Part shown: in pieces, positions 42,493 to 50,521 of the stretch | How positions within the stretch are numbered: the first letter of the stretch is position 1 | How the letters are laid out: every line of letters starts with the position of its first letter | NCBI RefSeq assembly: GCF_050589605.1 | Contig: NZ_JBNGOO010000013.1 | Reading direction: 5' to 3' (one strand) | From: Granulosicoccus sp947495035 | GTDB lineage: Bacteria; Pseudomonadota; Gammaproteobacteria; Granulosicoccales; Granulosicoccaceae | Length of the DNA stretch: 64,000 nucleotides | Position numbers and translations under genes: made by a program | Notes under the pieces: generated by a model | What the model saw: only the letters and a program-made list of their open reading frames with translations | Told to the model about the DNA's origin: nothing | Databases searched by the model: none

Positions 42493-44043
42493 ATGGTGAG
42501 ATTTGCGGTAGAGCAGGAAGAGAACGGCAAGATCCGCTGCGATGCCTGTCCGGTGTTGTGCTACATCAAGGATGGCCGCACCGGCGCCTGTGACCGGTAT
42601 GCCAATGATGGCGGGGAACTGGTTCGAGTGGATGCCTTTACCATTCTGCAACGGACCGATGACCCTGCCGCGCGGGCTGTGCCTTTTCTGCTGAAGGAGG
42701 GTCAGTCGTCGTCAGAATCAGCTCCGGATGCTCAGGAAGAGGAAGAGCCTGTCGTGCCTGGCTGGGACGGGGACATCCTGGGTGGCAATCGAACATTTGT
42801 CACGGCAATCGGTGCGGGCACAACCTATCCGGATTACAAGCCTGCCCCGTTCATCGTCAGTCAGCAATACGATGACGTGGACATGGTGACCGTGGTGACG
42901 GAAGGCATATTCAGTTATTGCGGAGCAAAGATAAAGATCGATACTGACCGGCATATCGGCCCTGAGCGGGCTACGGTGAGGGTTGACGGGGAGGCCGTGG
43001 GTCATGTCACAACCGGCGAGTACGGCTCGCAGATGTTGTCATTGGGAGGTGTGAACCACCTGACTGGCGGCTCGAAAAAGGAAGGTAGAATCACCTGCCA
43101 GGCCTTGTTGCAACTGTGTAACCGCGAAGCGGTAGACATGAGCATTGACGGCGGTGCCGAGATCACCGTACAGGCAGAGGCCGCGCCGATCGTCAATGGG
43201 GTTCGAGAGGAGTTGATGCGTGTCGGCTGCGGATCCGCCACCATCGGCATGTTTGCGCGGCAATGGGCCCCCCATGTGGATGAGGTGGTGGTGGTGGATG
43301 ATCACATCACCGGCGTGCTGTCCGAACATCAGGCTGGCAAACTGCTTGGCATGCCGCCCACCGGTTTGCGCATCAAGGGCCGGCGCTCGACGCCAGGGCG
43401 CTATTTTCAGGTCGCCGAACCGGGGTCCGGTTGGGGAGGCACCGATATCAGCGATCCGCTGAGTATTCTCGACGACTTCAAGCCGGCCATTGCCTGGCCG
43501 GGTATGCGGTTACTGATGGTGTCGACCACCGGTGAGCAATGGGCCTACTTCGAGCTGGATGAGGCCTTGCAACCGGTCACTGCAGACTTGCCGGCAGCGC
43601 TGCAACTGTCCGTCGAGCGTATCGCCGAAAACTGTGAACCATCGCTTTGTTCGGTGCTGTTCATGGGCGGTGCCGGGGGCTCGTTGCGAGCAGGCGTTAC
43701 CGAAAACCCGGTGAGTCTGACACGATCGGTCAGGCAAGCCCTGACTCATGTTTCCTGCGGCGGTGCACCTGCCTACGTCTGGCCGGGAGGCGGGATCACG
43801 GTCATGGCCGATGTTGCCCGCATGCCACGCAATGCCTTCGGTTATGTGCCTACCCCAGCTCTGGTAGCACCCATTGAATTCACGCTGCGTCGCTGTGATT
43901 ACGCGCGGCTCGGCGGTCATATGGAGTATATCCGGTCATTGCAGGATATTGCAGAAGCTGTCGAAAGACGAGAGTTCGTGCATGGAGGAACAGCATGGCC
44001 GGGTAACACCGGACATTTTGCATGGCGCAAATTCCGCGACTGA
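42493..44043 (+). CDS. hnr: 6-hydroxynicotinate reductase (Fe-S flavoprotein)
   Basis: The 516-residue protein begins with an Fe-S site: Cys16, Cys19, Cys23 and Cys33 in RCDACPVLCYIKDG and GACDRY. It continues with the Hnr-specific core (FVTAIGAGTTYPDYKPAPF, YDDVDMVTVVTEGIFSYCGAKIKIDTD, GGVNHLTGGSKKEGR and HVDEVVVVDDHITGVLSEHQAG), ending with SCGGAPAYVWPGGGIT. It reduces 6-hydroxynicotinate to 1,4,5,6-tetrahydro-6-oxonicotinate. ATG 42493 follows AGG at 7 nt; the longer frame overlaps the previous gene without motifs. A reductive ring step in a window with aerobic-style genes is notable. Confidence 0.83.
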   Translation: MVRFAVEQEENGKIRCDACPVLCYIKDGRTGACDRYANDGGELVRVDAFTILQRTDDPAARAVPFLLKEGQSSSESAPDAQEEEEPVVPGWDGDILGGNRTFVTAIGAGTTYPDYKPAPFIVSQQYDDVDMVTVVTEGIFSYCGAKIKIDTDRHIGPERATVRVDGEAVGHVTTGEYGSQMLSLGGVNHLTGGSKKEGRITCQALLQLCNREAVDMSIDGGAEITVQAEAAPIVNGVREELMRVGCGSATIGMFARQWAPHVDEVVVVDDHITGVLSEHQAGKLLGMPPTGLRIKGRRSTPGRYFQVAEPGSGWGGTDISDPLSILDDFKPAIAWPGMRLLMVSTTGEQWAYFELDEALQPVTADLPAALQLSVERIAENCEPSLCSVLFMGGAGGSLRAGVTENPVSLTRSVRQALTHVSCGGAPAYVWPGGGITVMADVARMPRNAFGYVPTPALVAPIEFTLRRCDYARLGGHMEYIRSLQDIAEAVERREFVHGGTAWPGNTGHFAWRKFRD

Positions 44044-44070
44044 CTGCGAACTATACTGTCAGGTAACAGT

Positions 44071-44087
44071 CGGATAGGGAATATCCG
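44071..44087. other. Short hairpin after hnr
   Basis: CGGATA (44071-44076) and TATCCG (44082-44087) pair around GGGAA. It follows hnr by 27 bp and precedes the GH16 gene. There is no T-run, so termination is only possible, not shown. Confidence 0.3.
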
Positions 44088-44181
44088 TACAGACGGTCAT
44101 TCTACCTTGACTCCCACGGGCTGCAGCGCGGAATATAGCGTGACTCCCGATTTCGGGTCCTCGAGACCTGCTCACTGACAC

Positions 44182-46077
44182 ATGATGAAAAGACCTGATC
44201 TTCGCAACGGTGCCTTGTTGTCGACCGTCCTGCTGACCATGACACTCACGGCATGTTCCTCCGATTCCAATTCGCTGAGCGATCCATTGGATGGTGGGGG
44301 TAATACCACATCGATCGACGATGACCCCGATGGTGAAACGGGTGGTGAAACGGGTGGTGAAACCGGCAATGCAACAGCCGGTACCGACACGGGAACGGAT
44401 ACCGGCGTCGGTACTGATACCGGCACGGACACAGGCGCTGGCACGGGCGCTGGCACGGGCGCTGGCACGGGCGCAGGAACGGACACGGGTACAGACACCG
44501 GAACGGGCACCGGAGCAGGAACGGACACGGGTACAGACACCGGAACGGATACAGGTGCTGGCACTGACACCGGAACCGACACGGGCGGTGGTACAACCAC
44601 TGGCACCGACACGGGTGGATTCACGCCGGGCGAGCTGCCACCACCGAGCGTACCGGAACTCGACGATCCGGACGCACCACCCATTGCCGCTCAGAATCCG
44701 CAAGACCCTTTCGGATCGTTTCTGGAAACAGATGAGGAACAGGCCGTGGCTGGTGGCCCACCAACGCAACCCAAGAACCTGCGACTCGATCTCGTCTCCA
44801 ACAATTGGGCTGAATTCAGCTGGGCCCCGGCCAATGACGACGGTGAAGTTGTTCAATACAACATCTACCGCAGTGATGGTGTGACCTACGAAGTCCGCGA
44901 GACCTATGAGGGACAGGATGAGCTGGCCGGCGGAACACAGGAAGAAATAGAGAAGGACTGGATCACCACGTCGTTCATCGATTGCAATTTCACGCGTTTC
45001 TTCGATGTCGTGCACAACTGCGCCGACAACCAGCCGGATCCGGGCAGAACCTATGTCTACTACGTGACCGCAGTCGACGATGAAGGGCAGGAATCTGCAG
45101 CGTCCGAGCAGTTGCGTATCACGTACCTGGAGAACAGCAACGCACCGGTACCGCTGTACCGCGACCTGTACAAGGGCGAGAACGACACCTTCGTGCAGGA
45201 TCATGACCTTTCGGCGGTCGACTACTGGATCGAGGATTTCGATCTGGTGTTCAGCGATGAGTTCGATGGAGACGAAGTCGATCCGGAGAAGTGGCAGACC
45301 AGTCTGACCTGGGGCGACAGCCGGATCATCAACGGTGAGCAGCAGTACTTTGTCAACTCGCAGCGAGATCCGGATTTCGGTTACGAACCTTTCGAATTGA
45401 CGGGAGATTCGCTGATCATCAAGGCCGCGCCAGTACCTGACGACTTGCGTGAAAAGCTGCCGCCGGTCTGTGATGAAGAGGACCGTCTGGGCGTGGATCG
45501 GTGTGAGTTTCTTTCCGGGGCCCTGTCATCCCATGATCGTTTTCAGTTCATCTATGGCTACACCGAGGGACGGTTTCGCGTCAGCGGTACGCCGGGTGCA
45601 CTCTCCAGTTTCTATCTCTATCATCGTTATGCCGGTAATGGCGTGAACTTCCATGCACCCGAAATCGACATCATCGAATATCTTGGAGAGAATCCCTTCG
45701 GTGATCCGGATGCTTTCCAGACTTACCACTTCGGGGATGTCAACACGGGGATCACGCGATCGGCTCCCACCATGTCCTACGCGAAGCCGGGCGGTGGCAC
45801 CTATGCCGATAACAACGAATGGCATACTTTCGGTGTTCTGTGGGAACCACAACTGGTCATCTGGTACATCGATGGGCGCGAGGTCAAGCGGATGTTCGGC
45901 CCGCAGGTTGCCCGTCAGCCCATGAATATCGTCAACTATCTGGTTGCCGGCAGCGGCTGGGCTCCTACGCCGGATGTGTCGGATGAGTCGATATTCCCTC
46001 TGGAGTTCGAAGCCGATTACATCCGCGTATACCAGCGGGATGCCTTCCAGAGCACGGCCACCTTCGGTGTGCCCTGA
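44182..46077 (+). CDS. Lipoprotein GH16 endoglycanase with fibronectin III domain
   Basis: The 631-residue protein has a lipoprotein signal (lipobox LTAC, Cys25), an acidic Thr/Gly/Asp repeat linker (about 52-150), a fibronectin III-like domain (about 195-310: TQPKNLRLDL to EQLRITYL) and a C-terminal GH16 domain (about 345-628). The GH16 catalytic motif is EIDIIE, with Glu494, Asp496 and Glu499. It probably cleaves a beta-1,3- or 1,4-glucan or galactan (laminarin- or agar-like) at the cell surface. The linker is encoded by tandem repeats. Transcribed alone. Confidence 0.88.
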   Translation: MMKRPDLRNGALLSTVLLTMTLTACSSDSNSLSDPLDGGGNTTSIDDDPDGETGGETGGETGNATAGTDTGTDTGVGTDTGTDTGAGTGAGTGAGTGAGTDTGTDTGTGTGAGTDTGTDTGTDTGAGTDTGTDTGGGTTTGTDTGGFTPGELPPPSVPELDDPDAPPIAAQNPQDPFGSFLETDEEQAVAGGPPTQPKNLRLDLVSNNWAEFSWAPANDDGEVVQYNIYRSDGVTYEVRETYEGQDELAGGTQEEIEKDWITTSFIDCNFTRFFDVVHNCADNQPDPGRTYVYYVTAVDDEGQESAASEQLRITYLENSNAPVPLYRDLYKGENDTFVQDHDLSAVDYWIEDFDLVFSDEFDGDEVDPEKWQTSLTWGDSRIINGEQQYFVNSQRDPDFGYEPFELTGDSLIIKAAPVPDDLREKLPPVCDEEDRLGVDRCEFLSGALSSHDRFQFIYGYTEGRFRVSGTPGALSSFYLYHRYAGNGVNFHAPEIDIIEYLGENPFGDPDAFQTYHFGDVNTGITRSAPTMSYAKPGGGTYADNNEWHTFGVLWEPQLVIWYIDGREVKRMFGPQVARQPMNIVNYLVAGSGWAPTPDVSDESIFPLEFEADYIRVYQRDAFQSTATFGVP

Positions 46078-46110
46078 TACGAACTGATCCGCGTCAGGTT
46101 TTATCGGAAA

Positions 46111-46141
46111 CTGCAGTGAACAGTCCGCCTGTTCACTGCAG
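46111..46141. terminator. Perfect 13-bp hairpin downstream of the GH16 gene
   Basis: CTGCAGTGAACAG (46111-46123) and CTGTTCACTGCAG (46129-46141) are perfect complements around a 5-nt loop, 33 bp after the GH16 stop. There is no T-tract on the plus strand; on the minus strand a short TTT follows. A terminator is likely, but it could be an operator for the CBS gene. Confidence 0.55.
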
Positions 46142-46218
46142 GAACTGGTACTTGCAAGCTCGATGTCAGTTGTGACAGTGTGTTGATTCCGATCTTTACC
46201 ATCCACGGGTCCAGGACA

Positions 46219-46659
46219 ATGTTGATTGCTGAAATTCTCAGAGGGAAAGGGTCGGGAGTTCAGACCACAACGGCAGAAGCGACACTGCAGAGTGCTATCC
46301 AGATCCTCGCCAGCGAGCGCATCGGGGTACTCGTGGTCAGCGGCAATGGTCGCAGGATCGACGGCATCCTGAGTGAGCGGGATATCGTTCGAGGTCTGGC
46401 CAACGAATCTGCAGACTTCAGCGCCTACAAGGTGGGCGATCTGATGACCAGCAAGGTGTTTACCTGCGCTCCGGATGACACGGTGGCCTCGGTGATGGAA
46501 CTGATGGATGAGAAACGCATACGTCACGTACCCGTTGCCGTTGCCAATGAGCTGGCCGGAGTCGTCAGTATCCGAGACGTCCTGAATGCCCGGTTGCGCG
46601 AAGCAGAAGCCGAGCAGAAGGAGATGGCCGGATACATCGCGGGTTCGCCGCAGGGGTGA
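46219..46659 (+). CDS. CBS domain pair protein
   Basis: The 146-residue protein consists of two CBS motifs: residues about 8-62 (TTTAEATLQSAIQILASERIGVLVVSG, GILSERDIVRGL) and about 75-130 (VGDLMTSKVFTCAPDDTVASVMELMDEKRIRHVPV, GVVSIRDVL). Such stand-alone pairs bind adenine nucleotides and modulate partner proteins. ATG 46219 is preceded by AGGAC at close spacing; an upstream start at 46180 would add 13 residues. Convergent with ycaQ. Confidence 0.9.
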   Translation: MLIAEILRGKGSGVQTTTAEATLQSAIQILASERIGVLVVSGNGRRIDGILSERDIVRGLANESADFSAYKVGDLMTSKVFTCAPDDTVASVMELMDEKRIRHVPVAVANELAGVVSIRDVLNARLREAEAEQKEMAGYIAGSPQG

Positions 46660-46763
46660 ACAGAGCGTTCAGCAAGCAACACTGCGGCGAACGCGGCTTC
46701 GTCTGAAAACCGCTGACATGACCGACTGGCCACCATACCCGAGAGCCGGCAACACCGTCTGGA

Positions 46764-47990
46764 TCAGTGTGAGCCGTTCCCCGGCGCCGGTGATACCATC
46801 GGCAGGGGGCCGGCATCCGAGACTTCGGCCAGCGCGGCCAGACGAGTCAGCTCGCGGCTGATCTTCTCCCGTCGTGCACGCGTTTCCCTGACTCCGGGTT
46901 CCAGCCACCAGGCGCGGGTATCGAGTTGGTCAGACTCTCTATTGGCGCGCACATCGATACGCCCGATGATGCGGTCACCTTCCAGCATGGGATAGACGTA
47001 ATAGCCATAGCGTCTGCGTTCGGGCGGCACATAGATTTCGATTCGGTATTCGAATCCGAACAGGCGCTGCAGTCGTTGGCGATCGCGAACTGCGGGGTCG
47101 AACGGGTTGATGATGCGCAGTCGTGTGGTAGGACGGTTGCCATGGCGCAATGCCTCTTCCTGCTCGGCGAGCGCGAATGCCTTGTGTCTGTTTCCCTGAT
47201 GATCCGGATAGCACACCGGTATGACCTTCGAGTCTGATCGTTTCAGCCAGGCTTGCACTTCCTTAATGCTGCAGGCGTCCCAGAAGCGCTGGATCTCTGT
47301 TGCGTTGGCAAACCCGAGTTTCATCAGAGCCTGTTCGCACAACCAGTCAATCTGGTCTGTTTCATCCACCTGCTGTTCGCGAAAGCAGGCCGGAATGACA
47401 CGTTCGGTCAGGTCGTAGTATTTGGTGAATCCCTGTCGATGGGACACGCTCAGAGCCCCGGTCAGCCAGAGAAAGTCCAAGGCCTGCTTTTGTCGCGGAC
47501 GCATCCATGCATGCACCGATTTGTCCACGGGGCCTTTCTGGTGAAAGGCCAGATCGCGTGAGCAGACTGGCCCATGTCTGTCGATGTGGCGAAGCAATTG
47601 CTGCTGCAGCTGCTGCTCGTCTTCCTGTTGCTGCCAGCGTGTCCGACAATAGTGTTCTGCGCGTCGTTGGTGCTGCCGTTGCCAGTAGGGGTAGGTGGAC
47701 ATCGGCAGAATGACGGCATCATGACTGAAATGCTCGAATACCTGCCGGTTTTCCTGCAGTAGCCGATTGTAGTGCTTCTGACGGTAGGCCGATTGACGGC
47801 TCCACAGTATGTGATGATGGGCGCGAGCGAGGATACCGATGGCATCGAGTTGCACCATGCCAAGCGCAGTCACGCAATCGGCAAAGGCATTTACCTGACG
47901 CTTGCCACAGGGTAATGCGGCCAGGCCCTGGCGTTCCAGCCAGAGCGCGCGCGCTTCTCGGTTCGTCAATTCCAGGCAACTGTCAGACAT
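46764..47990 (-). CDS. ycaQ: YcaQ-type DNA interstrand-crosslink glycosylase (HTH_42 family)
   Basis: The 408-residue protein shows the family's LGMVQLDAIGILARAHHHILWSR block (residues 43-65). Gln47-Leu48-Asp49 is the Q-phi-D catalytic motif of AlkX/YcaQ, as against Q-phi-Q in AlkZ. Later segments include FEHFSHDAVILP and the C-terminal GDRIIGRIDVRANRESDQL. It excises alkylated bases, including interstrand crosslinks, and protects against nitrogen-mustard-type damage. Divergent from the DUF533 gene, 97 bp apart. Confidence 0.87.
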   Translation of the reverse strand: MSDSCLELTNREARALWLERQGLAALPCGKRQVNAFADCVTALGMVQLDAIGILARAHHHILWSRQSAYRQKHYNRLLQENRQVFEHFSHDAVILPMSTYPYWQRQHQRRAEHYCRTRWQQQEDEQQLQQQLLRHIDRHGPVCSRDLAFHQKGPVDKSVHAWMRPRQKQALDFLWLTGALSVSHRQGFTKYYDLTERVIPACFREQQVDETDQIDWLCEQALMKLGFANATEIQRFWDACSIKEVQAWLKRSDSKVIPVCYPDHQGNRHKAFALAEQEEALRHGNRPTTRLRIINPFDPAVRDRQRLQRLFGFEYRIEIYVPPERRRYGYYVYPMLEGDRIIGRIDVRANRESDQLDTRAWWLEPGVRETRARREKISRELTRLAALAEVSDAGPLPMVSPAPGNGSH

Positions 47991-48087
47991 CGTGTCAGAT
48001 ATGTCGGGGGTCGTGGCTGTTCAGGTACACTTTAAGGCATCTCGTCGCATGTGCGGCGTTGCATACGGATTTGAGAGGAGTGAAATC

Positions 48088-48891
48088 ATGAGCCTTGTAG
48101 GAACTCTGGGAAGAATTGCAGTTGGTATTGCCGTGGCAAAGGGGGTTGGCAAGATGGTCAACCGCGGTGGCGCATCCAGCGGTGGCGCAGGTGGTCTGGG
48201 CGGCATGCTGGGCAGTGTGCTTGGCGGCGGCGGTGCAGGTGGCCTTGGAGGTGGCCTTGGAGGTGCCCTGGGAGGTCTTCTGGGTGGCCAGCAAGGTGGC
48301 CAGCAAGGCAACAACATGAATCAGGGAGGTGGATTGGGTGATCTGGGTGCCCTGCTCGGAGGCAAGTCCGGTGGTAGCATGGGCGGAGGGCTTGGTGGCT
48401 TGCTGGAGAGTATCTCTGGCGGCGCCAGCGGTCTGTCCGGTGGCTCGAGCGTGCCTTCCCCGGCTGGTGGCAGCCTCGGCGATCTGCTCAACTCGGCGTT
48501 GCAGGGCAACAAGGTGCCCGAGCCCGAACCGGCTCAGGAAGATCTGGCTCGCATCCTGATTCAGGCCATGGTCAATGCCGCAAAATCGGACGGCAATATA
48601 GATCAGTCCGAGCAACAGAAGATCGTTGCTCATCTGGGTGATGAAGTTACCGAGGAAGAGAGGCAGTTCGTTATCGGTGAAATGCGCGCACCTCTGGATC
48701 TGGAAGGTTTCATCAGGAGCGTGCCGCAGGGAGCCGAGATGCAGGTCTACATGATGTCTCTGCTGGGCATCGATCTGGATTCTCGAGAGGAAGCGGTATA
48801 TCTGGACAAGCTTCGCAAGGGCATCGGCATGAGCGAAGAGCAGGCAAATGCCATTCATCAGAAACTGGGTGTGCCCACGCTGTACAACTAG
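48088..48891 (+). CDS. DUF533/TerB-like protein with Gly-rich N-terminus
   Basis: The 267-residue protein opens with MSLVGTLGRIAVGIAVAKGVGKM, then a long Gly-rich region (about 27-150, GGxGGLGG-type) and a C-terminal TerB/DUF533 helical domain (about 178-262: ILIQAMVNAAKSDGNIDQSEQQKIVAHLGD) with the Asp/Glu-rich metal-type loop. Similar to YebE of enterics, a membrane-linked stress protein. GAGAGGAG lies 7 nt before ATG 48088; the longer frame overlaps ycaQ. Function unknown. Confidence 0.85.
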   Translation: MSLVGTLGRIAVGIAVAKGVGKMVNRGGASSGGAGGLGGMLGSVLGGGGAGGLGGGLGGALGGLLGGQQGGQQGNNMNQGGGLGDLGALLGGKSGGSMGGGLGGLLESISGGASGLSGGSSVPSPAGGSLGDLLNSALQGNKVPEPEPAQEDLARILIQAMVNAAKSDGNIDQSEQQKIVAHLGDEVTEEERQFVIGEMRAPLDLEGFIRSVPQGAEMQVYMMSLLGIDLDSREEAVYLDKLRKGIGMSEEQANAIHQKLGVPTLYN

Positions 48892-49277
48892 GCGCAGCCA
48901 GCCGGCAGAGCGATCTGCCGAAAAGGCATCAGCGGAGGCGCAAGACGATCCGGCGCGCCTCCGCCATTTCCGTCGCGCCGGTGGGACCATCGACAGACGG
49001 CAACTGTCTGCGCCTCTGGCTTCATTGCAAGGACAAGGACCAAACCTTGCGGCAGACCGTCGGGAACGGTTGCGAGCATTTGCCCTCCAAGGGGGAACTA
49101 GGGCAGACTTGCCGATGCTAGCGGATGCGATGTAACGTGATTTTGCCCGGTTTCCCCGGTAACGGTAACATCTGCCGTCTTGTCAGCCGCCCTGAATCGA
49201 CAAGAAAGACCGCCCCGTCTGGCGACTCATCTACAATAGGCCACCTGAATGCTGTAACCGAAGGTGAATTGCCTTTC
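48892..49277. other. Intergenic, upstream of the pqi operon
   Basis: A 386-bp gap between the DUF533 gene and pqiA. It should hold the pqi promoter. A short direct repeat (GGTAACGGTAAC, near 49157) is the only structure noticed. The frame extending upstream of pqiA has no family motif. Confidence 0.35.
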
Positions 49278-49922
49278 ATGACTATTGCCGTGGGCAACCC
49301 GGAAGAACAAACGGATCTGGACAATCTGATCGCCTGTCCCGGCTGTGATCTGCTGCACTATCGCCGTGCACTGGAAACCGGCGAGTACGCGCGCTGCAAA
49401 CGATGTGGCGATGTCATTCAGACACGCAAGCCACATACGGTGGATCGTACACTGGCGGCTGTGCTGGCATCCATCGTGTTGCTGCTGGTGAGCCTGTGCC
49501 TGCCCTTTCTGTCACTGTCACGAGCCGGTATCTCGAGCCACATCTCGGTACTGGATGCGGTCGCGGCGCTGTGGTTCAACCACATGCGCTGGCTGGCATT
49601 GCTGACACTTGCCTTCATCGTGCTGTTGCCGTTGACACGTCTGCTGTTGCTGGGATGGGTCTTGTGGCGTATCCGCTTCAAGAGAAGGATTCGTCGCGGC
49701 ATGCGCACAGCCTTTCGCTGGTCGATCAGGATGGAGCCCTGGGCCATGGCGGAAATCTTCATGGTCGGCGTGGTCGTGTCGCTGGTCAAGATCAGCACGC
49801 TGGCCAATCTGCACATGGGGCTGGCATTCTGGTCGTTGCTGCTGCTGATCGCCATTTCCTGCTACATCAACCTGGTTCTGTGCAAGGACACGATATGGGC
49901 GATATTGACTTGCAGGTCCTGA
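49278..49922 (+). CDS. pqiA: PqiA domain protein, first half
   Basis: The 214-residue membrane protein has a cytoplasmic zinc-finger-like start (CPGCDLLHYRRALETGEYARCKRCG, about 20-44) and four predicted helices: TLAAVLASIVLLLVSLCLPFL, a second near ALLTLAFIVLLPL, then EIFMVGVVVSLVKI and AFWSLLLLIAISCYI. E. coli PqiA is one protein with two such halves; here they are separate genes. ATG 49278 is chosen at the domain; the longer frame is unsupported. The Pqi system moves lipids between the membranes. Confidence 0.88.
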   Translation: MTIAVGNPEEQTDLDNLIACPGCDLLHYRRALETGEYARCKRCGDVIQTRKPHTVDRTLAAVLASIVLLLVSLCLPFLSLSRAGISSHISVLDAVAALWFNHMRWLALLTLAFIVLLPLTRLLLLGWVLWRIRFKRRIRRGMRTAFRWSIRMEPWAMAEIFMVGVVVSLVKISTLANLHMGLAFWSLLLLIAISCYINLVLCKDTIWAILTCRS

Positions 49923-50521
49923 GTGCGCGCGAGGGTGGTCTCAAGGCCTGTACCTCCTGCGGCGCGCTGCAGCCCATCTCCGACGATGAGCCCTGTCGTG
50001 ACTGTGGAGCCTTGGTGCGTTCACGACGCAGCAAAAGCCTGCAGCGTGTCTGGGCCTTTCTCATCGTGGGGATCATGGCCTACTTTCCGGCCAATTTCTA
50101 TCCCATCATGCAGACCCGGTCATTTACCGGTAACACGTCTGACACCATCATCAGTGGGGTGATCGTATTGCTGCAAAGTGGCAGTTATGTCGTTTCACTG
50201 ATCATCTTCGTTGCCAGTATCTGTATTCCCGTCATCAAGTTTCTGGTCATCGCCGGACTGGCACTGAGTCTGCAGCGCGATTGGGACATATCGGACCATG
50301 CCCGCCATCGACTGCATGCACTGACCGAATTCATCGGTCGCTGGTCGATGATCGACGTTTTCGTTGTTGCGGTACTGGCGGCACTGATTCAGTTGGGCGC
50401 TATCATGACCATCGTGCCCGGTGTGGGCATCAACGCCTTTGCCATTTCCGTGATATTTACAATGCTGGCAGCCAGTTCTCTGGATCCGCGCCTGCTTTGG
50501 GACCATTCAAGCAATGACTGA
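49895..50521 (+). CDS. PqiA domain protein, second half
   Basis: The 208-residue protein mirrors the first PqiA: CTSCGALQPISDDEPCRDCG (about 18-37), then four membrane helices (VWAFLIVGIMAYFPANFYPIM, SYVVSLIIFVASICIPVIKFLVI, SMIDVFVVAVLAALIQLG, and the last near FAISVIFTML). ATG 49895 is inferred from the domain start; it overlaps the first pqiA by 28 nt in another frame and ends overlapping pqiB by 8 nt. A split PqiA pair with PqiB. Confidence 0.87.
   Translation: MGDIDLQVLSAREGGLKACTSCGALQPISDDEPCRDCGALVRSRRSKSLQRVWAFLIVGIMAYFPANFYPIMQTRSFTGNTSDTIISGVIVLLQSGSYVVSLIIFVASICIPVIKFLVIAGLALSLQRDWDISDHARHRLHALTEFIGRWSMIDVFVVAVLAALIQLGAIMTIVPGVGINAFAISVIFTMLAASSLDPRLLWDHSSND

Noticed and set aside
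44059..45204. Minus-strand frame opposite the GH16 gene, rich in Arg/Ser/Thr repeats
   Set aside because: The repeats are only the antisense reading of the Thr-Gly linker.
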